Shown here in pieces: positions 9,255 to 16,412 of a stretch of DNA of 55,467 bases. Origin of the DNA: an uncultured Neglectibacter sp. (GTDB taxonomy: Bacteria; Bacillota; Clostridia; Oscillospirales; Acutalibacteraceae); contig CAJFSY010000012.1 of NCBI GenBank assembly GCA_904419785.1, positions 1-55,467 on the forward strand. The letters are read 5' to 3'. Positions within the stretch are counted from its first letter, which is position 1. Each line of letters opens with the position of its first letter. The translations under genes were made by a program, and so were the position numbers. The notes under the pieces are model-generated. The model worked only from the letters and a program-made list of their open reading frames with translations. It searched no databases and was not told the DNA's origin.

Positions 9255-9342
9255 TTTTTTGCCCCGCCCAAATCACAAAAAATCCAGGTTTTTTCCCGTT
9301 TTCGGGATGTCAAATTTTTTGTGAATCAGGGTGGGGCAAAAT
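9255..9342. repeat. Long imperfect inverted repeat between the regulator and the ABC importer
   Basis: The left arm 9255-9283 contains TTTTGCCCC and ATCACAAAAAAT; the right arm 9314-9342 contains ATTTTTTGTGA and GGGGCAAAA. The arms match over about 28 bp with a few mismatches, around a centre that holds a smaller CCCG/CGGG hairpin. It begins 20 bp after the regulator's stop codon and ends 8 bp before the importer's -35. It can serve as a terminator for the regulator gene, an operator for its product, or both. Confidence 0.7.
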
Positions 9343-9349
9343 TTGGCTG

Positions 9350-9378
9350 TTTACAATTTATTAAAAGTTTTGTACAAT
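9350..9378 (+). promoter_or_regulatory. Sigma-A-type promoter of the sugar ABC importer operon
   Basis: The -35 TTTACA (9350-9355) and -10 TACAAT (9373-9378) are 17 bp apart, just downstream of the long inverted repeat. The roughly 140 nt leader that follows includes a small hairpin, CCGGCA/TGCCGG, at 9402-9418. Nothing in it resembles a known riboswitch. Confidence 0.65.
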
Positions 9379-9526
9379 GAAGTTGCATAATTTTTGAGAC
9401 GCCGGCACAGCATGCCGGTTATTTCGCAACTTCAAGGTTTAGCGATTTAACGTAGCGAACAACAAGACGGCATACAGGCTAGGGCGTTCCCTAAAATAGT
9501 ATCGAGGAAGAGAGGTAGAAGTGCGT

Positions 9527-10513
9527 ATGCGTAAGTCTGCGGAGTTCATGTCGAACCCGGCTATCCAGTCGAACCCAGACATTCAGGTTCGAAAAGCCCG
9601 AAAGTACACTTGGGAAAACATTAAGAAAAACACTATCCGGAACTGGCCATTGCTGATAATGGTTCTTCCCACAATAGCGTTTTTCGTTTTGTTCCATTAT
9701 ATCCCCATGGGTGGCCTTTGGATGGCCTTTGAAGATTTTAAGCCCAAACTGGGTATTTTAGGTTCCCCCTTTGTTGGACTTGAAAACTTTGCGGATTTTT
9801 TCAGTTCCGCTTATTGCTGGCGTACCATCCGCAATACGCTGATTCTCAGCGGCTTGCAGATCGGTATTGAGTTCCCCATTACGATTATATTCGCTCTGCT
9901 TCTCAATGAGTTGCGCAGCAAGCGCTATAAGAGATTGGTGCAGACCGTTTCTTACATGCCCTATTTCGTTTCTATGGTGGTTGTGGCCGGTATCATTGTG
10001 GACTTCTGCTCCACCACTGGCCCCCTCACTGCTTTGGTGGGCGCCTTTACCGGCAACTATGACAACCTGTTGGGCAATCCCGCAAACTGGCGGCCGATTT
10101 ACGTCCTATCAGACTTATGGAAAGATTTGGGTTTTAACGCCATCATTTATGTGGCGGCCCTTTCCGGCATCGACCAGACCTTGTATGAGGCTGCTGAGAT
10201 CGACGGCGCTAACCGTTTGCAGCGCATCCTGCGGGTCACCATCCCCGGCATTATCGATACCATCATGATCATGCTGATTCTGCGAATTGGCCAGATGCTT
10301 TCGGTGGGTTATGAAAAGACCATTTTGCTTTACAATCCCCAGGTATATGAAACTGCTGATATTCTTTCCAGCTTCATCTACCGCAAGGGTATCCAAGAGA
10401 TGAACTACGGTTATTCCACAGCGGTTTCCCTGTTTAACTCTGTTATCAACTTTGTGCTGCTGATTTTGGCCAACGCTTTCAGCAAAAAGTATACGGAAAC
10501 CGGCCTGTTCTAA
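9527..10513 (+). CDS. Sugar ABC transporter permease (LplB family)
   Basis: About 328 aa, one of two inner-membrane subunits of a carbohydrate importer. A cytoplasmic N-terminus of about 40 aa precedes six predicted helices beginning with LLIMVLPTIAFFVLFHY. The EAA loop that contacts the ATPase is seen as YEAAEIDGANRLQRILRVTIP near two-thirds of the length. ATG 9527 is preferred (AGAGGT 10 nt upstream); a GTG two codons earlier at 9521 is possible. The next permease starts 25 bp later. No ATPase gene is in the cluster, as is usual for this type, which uses a shared MsmK/UgpC-like ATPase encoded elsewhere. Confidence 0.9.
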   Translation: MRKSAEFMSNPAIQSNPDIQVRKARKYTWENIKKNTIRNWPLLIMVLPTIAFFVLFHYIPMGGLWMAFEDFKPKLGILGSPFVGLENFADFFSSAYCWRTIRNTLILSGLQIGIEFPITIIFALLLNELRSKRYKRLVQTVSYMPYFVSMVVVAGIIVDFCSTTGPLTALVGAFTGNYDNLLGNPANWRPIYVLSDLWKDLGFNAIIYVAALSGIDQTLYEAAEIDGANRLQRILRVTIPGIIDTIMIMLILRIGQMLSVGYEKTILLYNPQVYETADILSSFIYRKGIQEMNYGYSTAVSLFNSVINFVLLILANAFSKKYTETGLF

Positions 10514-10538
10514 TTAAAGGGGAAGGAGAGATTGTAAA

Positions 10539-11447
10539 ATGGCAATGGTTAACAGCAAAAGCGCAGGCAGCCGGATCTTCGGCGTTGTAAACTGCCTGTT
10601 TTTCGCGGCAATCATGATCGTATGTATCTTGCCTGTGTGGCATGTGTTCTGCGCGTCTTTTTCCGACGCGTCTTGGGTCATGAACCAAAGCGGTTTGATT
10701 TGGCGTGTTGAGGGTTTCAACTTTAACGGATATAAATTGGTGTTTGCCGACAACAACATTTGGACCGGCTATCTGAACACCTTCATCTATGTAATTGGCA
10801 CCACCATTTTGGGAATGTTCCTGACTGTGATGGCAGCTTACGCTCTTTCACGGAAGGACTTCATCTGGGCCAACCCCCTGATGCTCATCATTTCCTTTAC
10901 CATGCTGTTCTCTGGTGGTATCGTTACCTTGTACATCCTGGTTACACAGACTTTGAACATGTTCGACAGCCGCTGGGCTTTGATTCTGCCCAACTGCATG
11001 AGCGCGTTCTATCTGATCTTAGTGCGTACCGCCATGCAGAACGTTCCCGACAGCTTGGAAGAATCTGCTATGCTGGATGGCGCGGGCCGGTTCACGATTT
11101 TGTTCCGCATTATGCTGCCCCTGATTAAAGCAACTTTGGCCACCATCATCCTTTATTATGTGATCGGCAACTGGAACAGCTGGTTCAACGCCATGATCTA
11201 TCTGCGTTCCCCCGATAAAAAGCCTTTGCAGCTGATCCTCAAGGAACTTTTGGTGGACGTGAACAGCAGCAACGCCAATGTGGATGTGAGCATCCTGGCG
11301 TCGGGCGAATCGGGCGATGCGGTGCTTTATAAACAGCTGACCAAATATTGCACCATCATCGTGTCCACAGTTCCCATGTTTATCTTTTACCCCTTCATCC
11401 AGAAGTATTTTGAGTCCGGCGTAATGATCGGCGCCATCAAGGGATAA
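10539..11447 (+). CDS. Sugar ABC transporter permease (YtcP/LplC family)
   Basis: The second permease of the importer, 302 aa with six predicted helices starting with VVNCLFFAAIMIVCILPVWH. The EAA-loop sequence is EESAMLDGAGRFTILFRIML, followed by the terminal helix, and the protein ends in SGVMIGAIKG, a common C-terminus in this family. The ribosome site GGGGAAGGAGAG precedes the ATG. With the preceding permease it forms the heterodimeric channel that receives sugar from the binding protein at 11542. Confidence 0.9.
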   Translation: MAMVNSKSAGSRIFGVVNCLFFAAIMIVCILPVWHVFCASFSDASWVMNQSGLIWRVEGFNFNGYKLVFADNNIWTGYLNTFIYVIGTTILGMFLTVMAAYALSRKDFIWANPLMLIISFTMLFSGGIVTLYILVTQTLNMFDSRWALILPNCMSAFYLILVRTAMQNVPDSLEESAMLDGAGRFTILFRIMLPLIKATLATIILYYVIGNWNSWFNAMIYLRSPDKKPLQLILKELLVDVNSSNANVDVSILASGESGDAVLYKQLTKYCTIIVSTVPMFIFYPFIQKYFESGVMIGAIKG

Positions 11448-11467
11448 AAAGCTCTCATGGAAGCAAC

Positions 11468-11530
11468 AGCGCTTTCGCGCTTTTGCACGGCGTTCCCGAG
11501 GGACGCCTATAAACCTAAAATATTATTAGG
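11468..11530 (+). promoter_or_regulatory. Hairpin-rich spacer between permease and binding-protein genes
   Basis: The spacer holds AGCGC/GCGCT with a 4 nt loop (11468-11481) followed by TTTT, then GGCGT..CCC/GGGACGCC (11489-11507), then CCTAA/TTAGG (11514-11530), whose 3' arm runs into the AGGAGG ribosome site of the binding protein. Such structures commonly stabilise or process the mRNA so that the binding protein is made in excess over the permeases; that role is inferred. Confidence 0.5.
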
Positions 11531-11541
11531 AGGAAACCAAC

Positions 11542-13191
11542 ATGAAAAATGGCAAAAAACTGGTTGCCCTGCTGCTGGTTATGGCTATGATTTTGTCTCT
11601 GGCCGCATGTGGCGGCAACACCAATGACAACAGCGGCTCCAATTCCAGCCAGGCTTCCACTGCTAGTGGTACAGCTGAAGAGGGCCAAACTGCCGAGCCC
11701 GGCGAGGTTAAGCTGCCCATCGTAGACGAGCCTGTCACCCTGACTTATTTCAACGCGGACGATACCAACGCCGCCATCATCACCAAAGACTGGAACGATA
11801 ACGAGTTCTATAAAGAGATGGAGAAGCGCACTGGTGTTCATCTGGAATTCGAAACCGTTTCCAGCGCGGACTATCAGACCAACTTCAACCTGATGATCGC
11901 TTCCGGCAACTTGGCCGACCTGATCTATGTTGGCGCTTCTTACTATGCCGAGGGTGTGGACGCCGCTATTGACGACGGCTACTTCCTGGACCTGACCGAC
12001 AAGGTTGACCAGTATATGCCTAACTATCAGGCCATCCGTAAGTCTGATATCAACTACGAACTGCTTTCCACCACCGACTCTGGCCGCTTGGGCGCTGTGT
12101 ATGAGCTGCGTCAGTCCAAGCAGGGCCCCTGGCTGGGCTTGTGGATGCGCCAGGACTGGCTGGATGATCTGAACATGGAAGTGCCCGAGACCTTTGACCA
12201 GTGGCATGACGTTCTGACTGCTTTCAAAGAAGAGAAGGGCGCTTCCGCTCCCCTGATCCTGAACTTCAGCGGCAGTGACGGTGAATTTGGCACCATGTCC
12301 GCTGGTTTGGGTGTGCTGAACAACTGGCAGCTGGATGAGACCGGCAAGGTCAACTTCGGGCCTTATATGGACGAATGGAAAGAGTATGTCACCATTATGA
12401 ACCAGTGGTATAAGGAAGGCTTGATCGATCCCGACTTCATGGCTACCGACGAGCGTACCGCCGACATGGCTAAGGTTGTTACCGGTGCTACCGGTGCTTT
12501 CGCCGCTCTGTACACCATGCCTTCTTTGTATGAATCTTCTTCCGAAGATCCCAACATGAACCTGGTTCCTGTCAATCCCCCTGTAAAGAATGAGGGCGAC
12601 GAGATCCACATCCGTCTGCGCGACTCTTACACTTCTGGCAACACCGCCATTTCCGCTGACTGCGAGAACTGGGAAGTTGCTCTCCGTTGGCTGGATTACC
12701 TGTATACTGAAGAGGGCGCTCTGCTGGCCAACTACGGTATTGAAGGTGATACCTTCGAGTTCGACGAAAGCGGCAAGCCTGTTTTCACCGACAAGATCCT
12801 GAACAACGAGAATGGCTGGACCATGGCTCAGACCGTATCCAGCTACCTGTGCCCCTCCGCCGGTATCGCTAACTGGTCCGACTGGACCCGTGAGCTGGCC
12901 GGTGTGCCTGAGAAGGACCAGGAATGCTACACCGTTTGGAGCGAAGCCAGCGACGATTGGCGTTTGCCCACCATCTCCCTTACTCAGGAAGAATCTACCG
13001 AGCGCGCTGCTCTGTATGCTGATATCAGCACTTGCGTGAAAGAGAACACCGCTAAGTTTATCAGCGGCGCTCTGGATATCGAAGAGAACTGGGACGCTTA
13101 CATTGCTGAGCTGGAGACCAGCGGCATCGAGCGCGCTATCGAGATCACCCAGGCTGCTTACGATCGTTACATGGCTCGTGTCGATTCTTAA
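11542..13191 (+). CDS. Sugar ABC transporter solute-binding lipoprotein
   Basis: A 549 aa binding protein of the importer encoded just upstream. Its signal peptide ends in the lipobox SLAAC (Cys23), followed by an Asn/Ser/Gln/Glu-rich linker and an extracellular solute-binding domain (VTLTYFNADD, then NFNLMIASGNLADLIYVG). AGGAGG lies 7 nt before the ATG. Codon use is visibly more biased than in the neighbours (mostly CTG for Leu, GAC, CAG, GGC), which suggests high expression. Same plan as the protein at 95-1702. The ligand is probably an oligosaccharide or sugar acid but is unknown. Confidence 0.92.
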   Translation: MKNGKKLVALLLVMAMILSLAACGGNTNDNSGSNSSQASTASGTAEEGQTAEPGEVKLPIVDEPVTLTYFNADDTNAAIITKDWNDNEFYKEMEKRTGVHLEFETVSSADYQTNFNLMIASGNLADLIYVGASYYAEGVDAAIDDGYFLDLTDKVDQYMPNYQAIRKSDINYELLSTTDSGRLGAVYELRQSKQGPWLGLWMRQDWLDDLNMEVPETFDQWHDVLTAFKEEKGASAPLILNFSGSDGEFGTMSAGLGVLNNWQLDETGKVNFGPYMDEWKEYVTIMNQWYKEGLIDPDFMATDERTADMAKVVTGATGAFAALYTMPSLYESSSEDPNMNLVPVNPPVKNEGDEIHIRLRDSYTSGNTAISADCENWEVALRWLDYLYTEEGALLANYGIEGDTFEFDESGKPVFTDKILNNENGWTMAQTVSSYLCPSAGIANWSDWTRELAGVPEKDQECYTVWSEASDDWRLPTISLTQEESTERAALYADISTCVKENTAKFISGALDIEENWDAYIAELETSGIERAIEITQAAYDRYMARVDS

Positions 13192-13209
13192 ATTAGTATA
13201 ACGAATGAG

Positions 13210-13231
13210 AACCCTGCCCTTGGGCGGGGTT
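13210..13231 (+). terminator. Hairpin between binding protein and isomerase genes
   Basis: AACCCTGCCC and GGGCGGGGTT form a 10 bp stem (one G-T pair) with a very short loop, followed by TTT. It lies 18 bp after the binding-protein stop. It probably ends part of the transcripts and lowers expression of the isomerase relative to the binding protein. Confidence 0.65.
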
Positions 13232-13271
13232 TTCGTCGGTTATAAAAATAAAAATTTTGGAGGAAAAAACT

Positions 13272-14000
13272 ATGGAGTACGGTTTGCAAATGTACAGTGT
13301 ACGTGATCTGACCAAGACCGACCTGCGGGAAGCTTTGAAGCAGGTAGCGGAAATGGGCTATTCTTTCGTGGAGTTTGCCGGCTTTATGGGCAATTCTGCG
13401 GAAGACGTGAAGAGCTGGCTGGATGAGTTCGGCCTGCGTGTTTCCAGTACCCACACTCCCCTGGCGGAGCTGGAGGACAGCGTGCTGGACGAGACCATCG
13501 CTTATCACAAGGCCATCGGCTGCACCAACATCATCATTCCTTATGCTAAGATGGAGACAAAAGAGCAGATCGACGCTTTGGTTGAGCGCGTGAATGTTTT
13601 GATCCCCCGTCTGAAGGCTGAAGGCATCACTCTGCATTACCACAACCATGACTGTGATTTCGCTCCTACCGCAGAAGGCATGGTTCCTGAAATGGAACTG
13701 CTGAACCGGACCGAGATCATGCTGGAAGTGGACACCTACTGGACTTTCGCGGCCAAGAAAGACCCGGTTGCTTTCATCACCGAGCATAAAGACCGCATCC
13801 AGATGATCCACCTGAAGGACGGCATGGGCGACCACACCGGTAAATCTCTGGGCTTGGGCGTTGCTCCTGTAAAGGAAGTGCGTAAAGCAGCTATTGAACT
13901 GGGCTTCCCCATGGTCGTTGAGAGCGAGGGTCTGGAACCCACTGGTTTGGAAGAGGTAAAGCGCTGCATCGACTTCCTGCGCGAGCAGGACGCCCAGTAA
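13272..14000 (+). CDS. Sugar phosphate isomerase/epimerase (IolE/xylose isomerase-like TIM barrel)
   Basis: A 242 aa cytoplasmic TIM-barrel protein of the AP-endonuclease-2/xylose isomerase-like family, which isomerises or epimerises sugars and inositols using a divalent metal. Candidate metal ligands occur in the usual strand order: HYHNHD near residue 120, MLEVDTYW, MIHLKDG and VVESE. It starts at ATG 13272 behind TTGGAGGAAA. Being last in the ABC importer operon, it likely acts on the imported sugar, but substrate prediction within this family is unreliable. Confidence 0.85.
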   Translation: MEYGLQMYSVRDLTKTDLREALKQVAEMGYSFVEFAGFMGNSAEDVKSWLDEFGLRVSSTHTPLAELEDSVLDETIAYHKAIGCTNIIIPYAKMETKEQIDALVERVNVLIPRLKAEGITLHYHNHDCDFAPTAEGMVPEMELLNRTEIMLEVDTYWTFAAKKDPVAFITEHKDRIQMIHLKDGMGDHTGKSLGLGVAPVKEVRKAAIELGFPMVVESEGLEPTGLEEVKRCIDFLREQDAQ

Positions 14001-14033
14001 TTGCACGAAGCTGGAGCGGATAATCCATAATCA

Positions 14034-14069
14034 AAAAGGTGGCACAGCAAGCTTGCTGTGCCACCTTTT
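14034..14069. terminator. Bidirectional terminator (perfect 36 bp palindrome)
   Basis: The sequence AAAAGGTGGCACAGCAAG (14034-14051) is followed directly by its exact complement (14052-14069), giving an A-flanked stem with T tracts on both strands. It separates the sugar importer operon on the plus strand from the end of the opp operon on the minus strand. Confidence 0.92.
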
Positions 14070-14133
14070 CTTGTTTTAGGGTGTAAGACCATTATCGTTT
14101 TGTAAGGCCGTTTTATGGGCCTGTAGAGCGTCT

Positions 14134-14340
14134 TTAAAAGAAACGGAAGAAGAAGAAATACAATACCAGACCAAACACCAGGAGAACCACAAGAAGGGCC
14201 GGTACAAATACGATAAGGCCAGCTAAGATCATAGCGGTGCGGTCGTTTTTTTCCAGAGGAGTTTTTTCCAAGTCTTTCTGGAAGCGTTCCTCGGCTTTTT
14301 TCACATCCACTACCCGGTTGATCTTTTTACAAAAGAACAT
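14134..14340 (-). CDS. Small single-pass membrane protein at the end of the opp operon
   Basis: A 68 aa protein I do not recognise. Residues 1-38 are charged (MFFCKKINRVVDVKKAEERF and onward, amphipathic), and residues 39-68 form one strongly hydrophobic helix ending in FFFFRFF. It starts 4 bp after the stop of the oppF-like gene, with an AGAAAGG ribosome site inside the end of that gene, so it is probably co-translated with the transporter. It could be a small accessory subunit or just a cotranscribed membrane peptide. It has no extracellular domain and no Cys pair. Confidence 0.65.
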   Translation of the reverse strand: MFFCKKINRVVDVKKAEERFQKDLEKTPLEKNDRTAMILAGLIVFVPALLVVLLVFGLVLYFFFFRFF

Positions 14341-14344
14341 AATC

Positions 14345-15421
14345 TCAGCCTTTCTCGCCAGTGAGAGGGAAGTGACAGGCTACATAGTGGTTGTTGCCCA
14401 TGTCGCGCCACTCGGGAGCCTCCTGCCGGCATTTTTCCTGGCAATGGCGGCACCGGGTGTGGAATTTGCATCCCTTTGGCGGATTCACCGGGCTGGGGAT
14501 ATCGCCTTCCAGCAAAATCCGTTCCCGGCCACCGTTATTCTCTTCGGTGGTGGGGATAGCGGAAAGCAGAGCCTGTGTATAAGGATGGAGGGTGCGGGTG
14601 AAAAGTTCCTCAGAATCAGCCAGTTCCACCATGTTGCCCAGATACATTACACAAATACGGTCGCTGATATATTTGACCACGCTTAAGTCATGGGTAATGA
14701 ACAAATACGTCAGGCCAGCTTTTTCACGAAGCTCTGAAAGCAGGTTCAAAATCTGTGACTGAATAGAAACGTCCAGAGCAGAAACTGCTTCGTCACATAC
14801 CACGAATTTGGGCCGCAGTGCCAGGCTCCGGGCAATACCGATACGCTGGCGCTGGCCGCCGGAGAACTGGTGGGGATAACGGTTAAACATATAACTGGAA
14901 AGGCCACATTCTTCCATGATCTGGAAGATATAGTCCTTCATGGCAGGGTCGCCCCGCTTGAAAATACCGTGGGAAGTAAGGCCTTCCCCAATGATCTGGC
15001 CCACCGTCATACGAGGGTTCAGAGAAGAATAGGGGTCTTGGAAGATTAACTGCAGATCTTTGCGCAGCACCCGCATTTCATCATAAGAAAGCTTTTTCAA
15101 GTCGATGGGAGCGCCGTCTTTGTAATAGATGATATCGCCCTCTGTTTGAGGATAGAGCTGCAAAATGGTACGCCCCAGGGTGGACTTGCCACAGCCGGAT
15201 TCGCCCACCAGGCCCAGTGTTTCCCCTTCGTAAATATCCAGGGTAATGCCGTCGTTTGCGCGGACATAGCGCTGCTTTTCCCGCAGTTTTGTCTTTTTGA
15301 CCGGAAAGTATTGCTTGACATCCTGCAAGTGCAAAAGCACTTTACGGCCGTTCTCTTCAGGCTGAGAAGAGGTGGCTTTCTGCTTTTCAATGGCCTCTTG
15401 GCCCATTTTTTCATTTTGCAT
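14345..15421 (-). CDS. oppF: Oligopeptide ABC transporter ATP-binding protein (OppF-like)
   Basis: A 358 aa ATPase subunit energising peptide import. Walker A is GLVGESGCGKST, the signature is FSGGQRQR, and the Walker B region is FVVCDEAVSALD. The C-terminal oligopeptide-transporter extension has the Cys-rich GCKFHTRCRHCQEKC motif, which in OppD/DppD-type subunits can bind an iron-sulfur cluster. A charged 30-residue N-terminal stretch (QKATSSQPEENG) precedes the ABC domain. It overlaps the oppD stop by 11 nt, indicating coupled translation. Confidence 0.93.
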   Translation of the reverse strand: MQNEKMGQEAIEKQKATSSQPEENGRKVLLHLQDVKQYFPVKKTKLREKQRYVRANDGITLDIYEGETLGLVGESGCGKSTLGRTILQLYPQTEGDIIYYKDGAPIDLKKLSYDEMRVLRKDLQLIFQDPYSSLNPRMTVGQIIGEGLTSHGIFKRGDPAMKDYIFQIMEECGLSSYMFNRYPHQFSGGQRQRIGIARSLALRPKFVVCDEAVSALDVSIQSQILNLLSELREKAGLTYLFITHDLSVVKYISDRICVMYLGNMVELADSEELFTRTLHPYTQALLSAIPTTEENNGGRERILLEGDIPSPVNPPKGCKFHTRCRHCQEKCRQEAPEWRDMGNNHYVACHFPLTGEKG

Positions 15422-16406
15422 TTTCTTTTCTCACCGCCTTTTCCGCATAAAAACAACGTACCAGATGGCCGGGTTCCACTTCGCTGAGAGGAGGTTCTGC
15501 CTCCATGCACTTCTTAGTGCAGTATTTGCACCGGGGGCCAAACTTACAACCCTCAGGCAAATAAAGCGGGTTGGGCACCGAACCGGGAATGGCTTCCAGC
15601 TTTTCTCCCTTGGGAGTGTTGAGCTGGGGGATAGAGGTCATCAGCCCTTCGGTATAGGGATGGGAAAATACCGAGTCATGGAAAATTTCCGCTGCGGAAG
15701 CTTTTTCCACGATCTGTCCGCAGTACATTACCGCTACTTCGTCGGCCATTTCGTGAATGACGCCCAAATCGTGGGTGATGAACAAGATAGAAGTACCGGT
15801 CTGCTGCTTCAATTCGTTCATCAGCTTCAAAATCTGAGCCTGAATGGTCACGTCCAAAGCGGTGGTGGGTTCGTCCGCAATCAGCAGCTTGGGCTTGCAG
15901 GCCAGGGCCATGGCGATCATGACACGCTGGCGCATACCGCCGGACAGCTGGAAAGGATACTGCTTCGCCACCCGCTCGGGGTTGGGGATTTTCACGTCAG
16001 AGAGCAGTTCCACAGCTTTCTGGCGGGCTTGCTGCTTGTTCATATTCTGATGGATTCGCAGTACCTCGCCAATTTGCCGTTCTACTGTGAACACCGGGTT
16101 CAAAGAGGTCATAGGCTCCTGGAAAATCACCGAAATCTCATTGCCGCGGATGTGATACATTTCTTTGTCGGTGCAGTTCAAAATGTCCTGGCCGTCAAAG
16201 GTGATGGTGCCGCTCTCAATATAGCCGTTGCCGTCCAGCAGTTTGATGATGCTCATGGCTGAAACACTTTTTCCCGAACCAGATTCACCCACGATGCCCA
16301 GGGTTTTTCCCGCTTCCAGAGAATAGGTCACGTCGTTAACGGCTTTTACGATGCCTTTCTTGGTTTTAAAATACGTGTGAAGGTTCTTAACTTCCAGCAA
16401 ACTCAC
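15411..16406 (-). CDS. oppD: Oligopeptide ABC transporter ATP-binding protein (OppD-like)
   Basis: A 331 aa partner ATPase. Walker A GESGSGKS is at residues 40-47, with signature LSGGMRQR, Walker B LLIADEPT and an H-loop in ILFITHDLG. The C-terminal Cys cluster [15 protein letters not shown] is as in other peptide transporters. It starts 6 bp after the OppC-like gene's stop and overlaps the next gene. OppD and OppF form the heterodimeric motor. Confidence 0.94.
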   Translation of the reverse strand: MSLLEVKNLHTYFKTKKGIVKAVNDVTYSLEAGKTLGIVGESGSGKSVSAMSIIKLLDGNGYIESGTITFDGQDILNCTDKEMYHIRGNEISVIFQEPMTSLNPVFTVERQIGEVLRIHQNMNKQQARQKAVELLSDVKIPNPERVAKQYPFQLSGGMRQRVMIAMALACKPKLLIADEPTTALDVTIQAQILKLMNELKQQTGTSILFITHDLGVIHEMADEVAVMYCGQIVEKASAAEIFHDSVFSHPYTEGLMTSIPQLNTPKGEKLEAIPGSVPNPLYLPEGCKFGPRCKYCTKKCMEAEPPLSEVEPGHLVRCFYAEKAVRKENAK

Positions 16407-16412
16407 AGGTGC

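Noticed and set aside
11515-12609. A 364-codon minus-strand frame opposite the second binding protein
   Set aside because: Antisense shadow of a highly biased gene.
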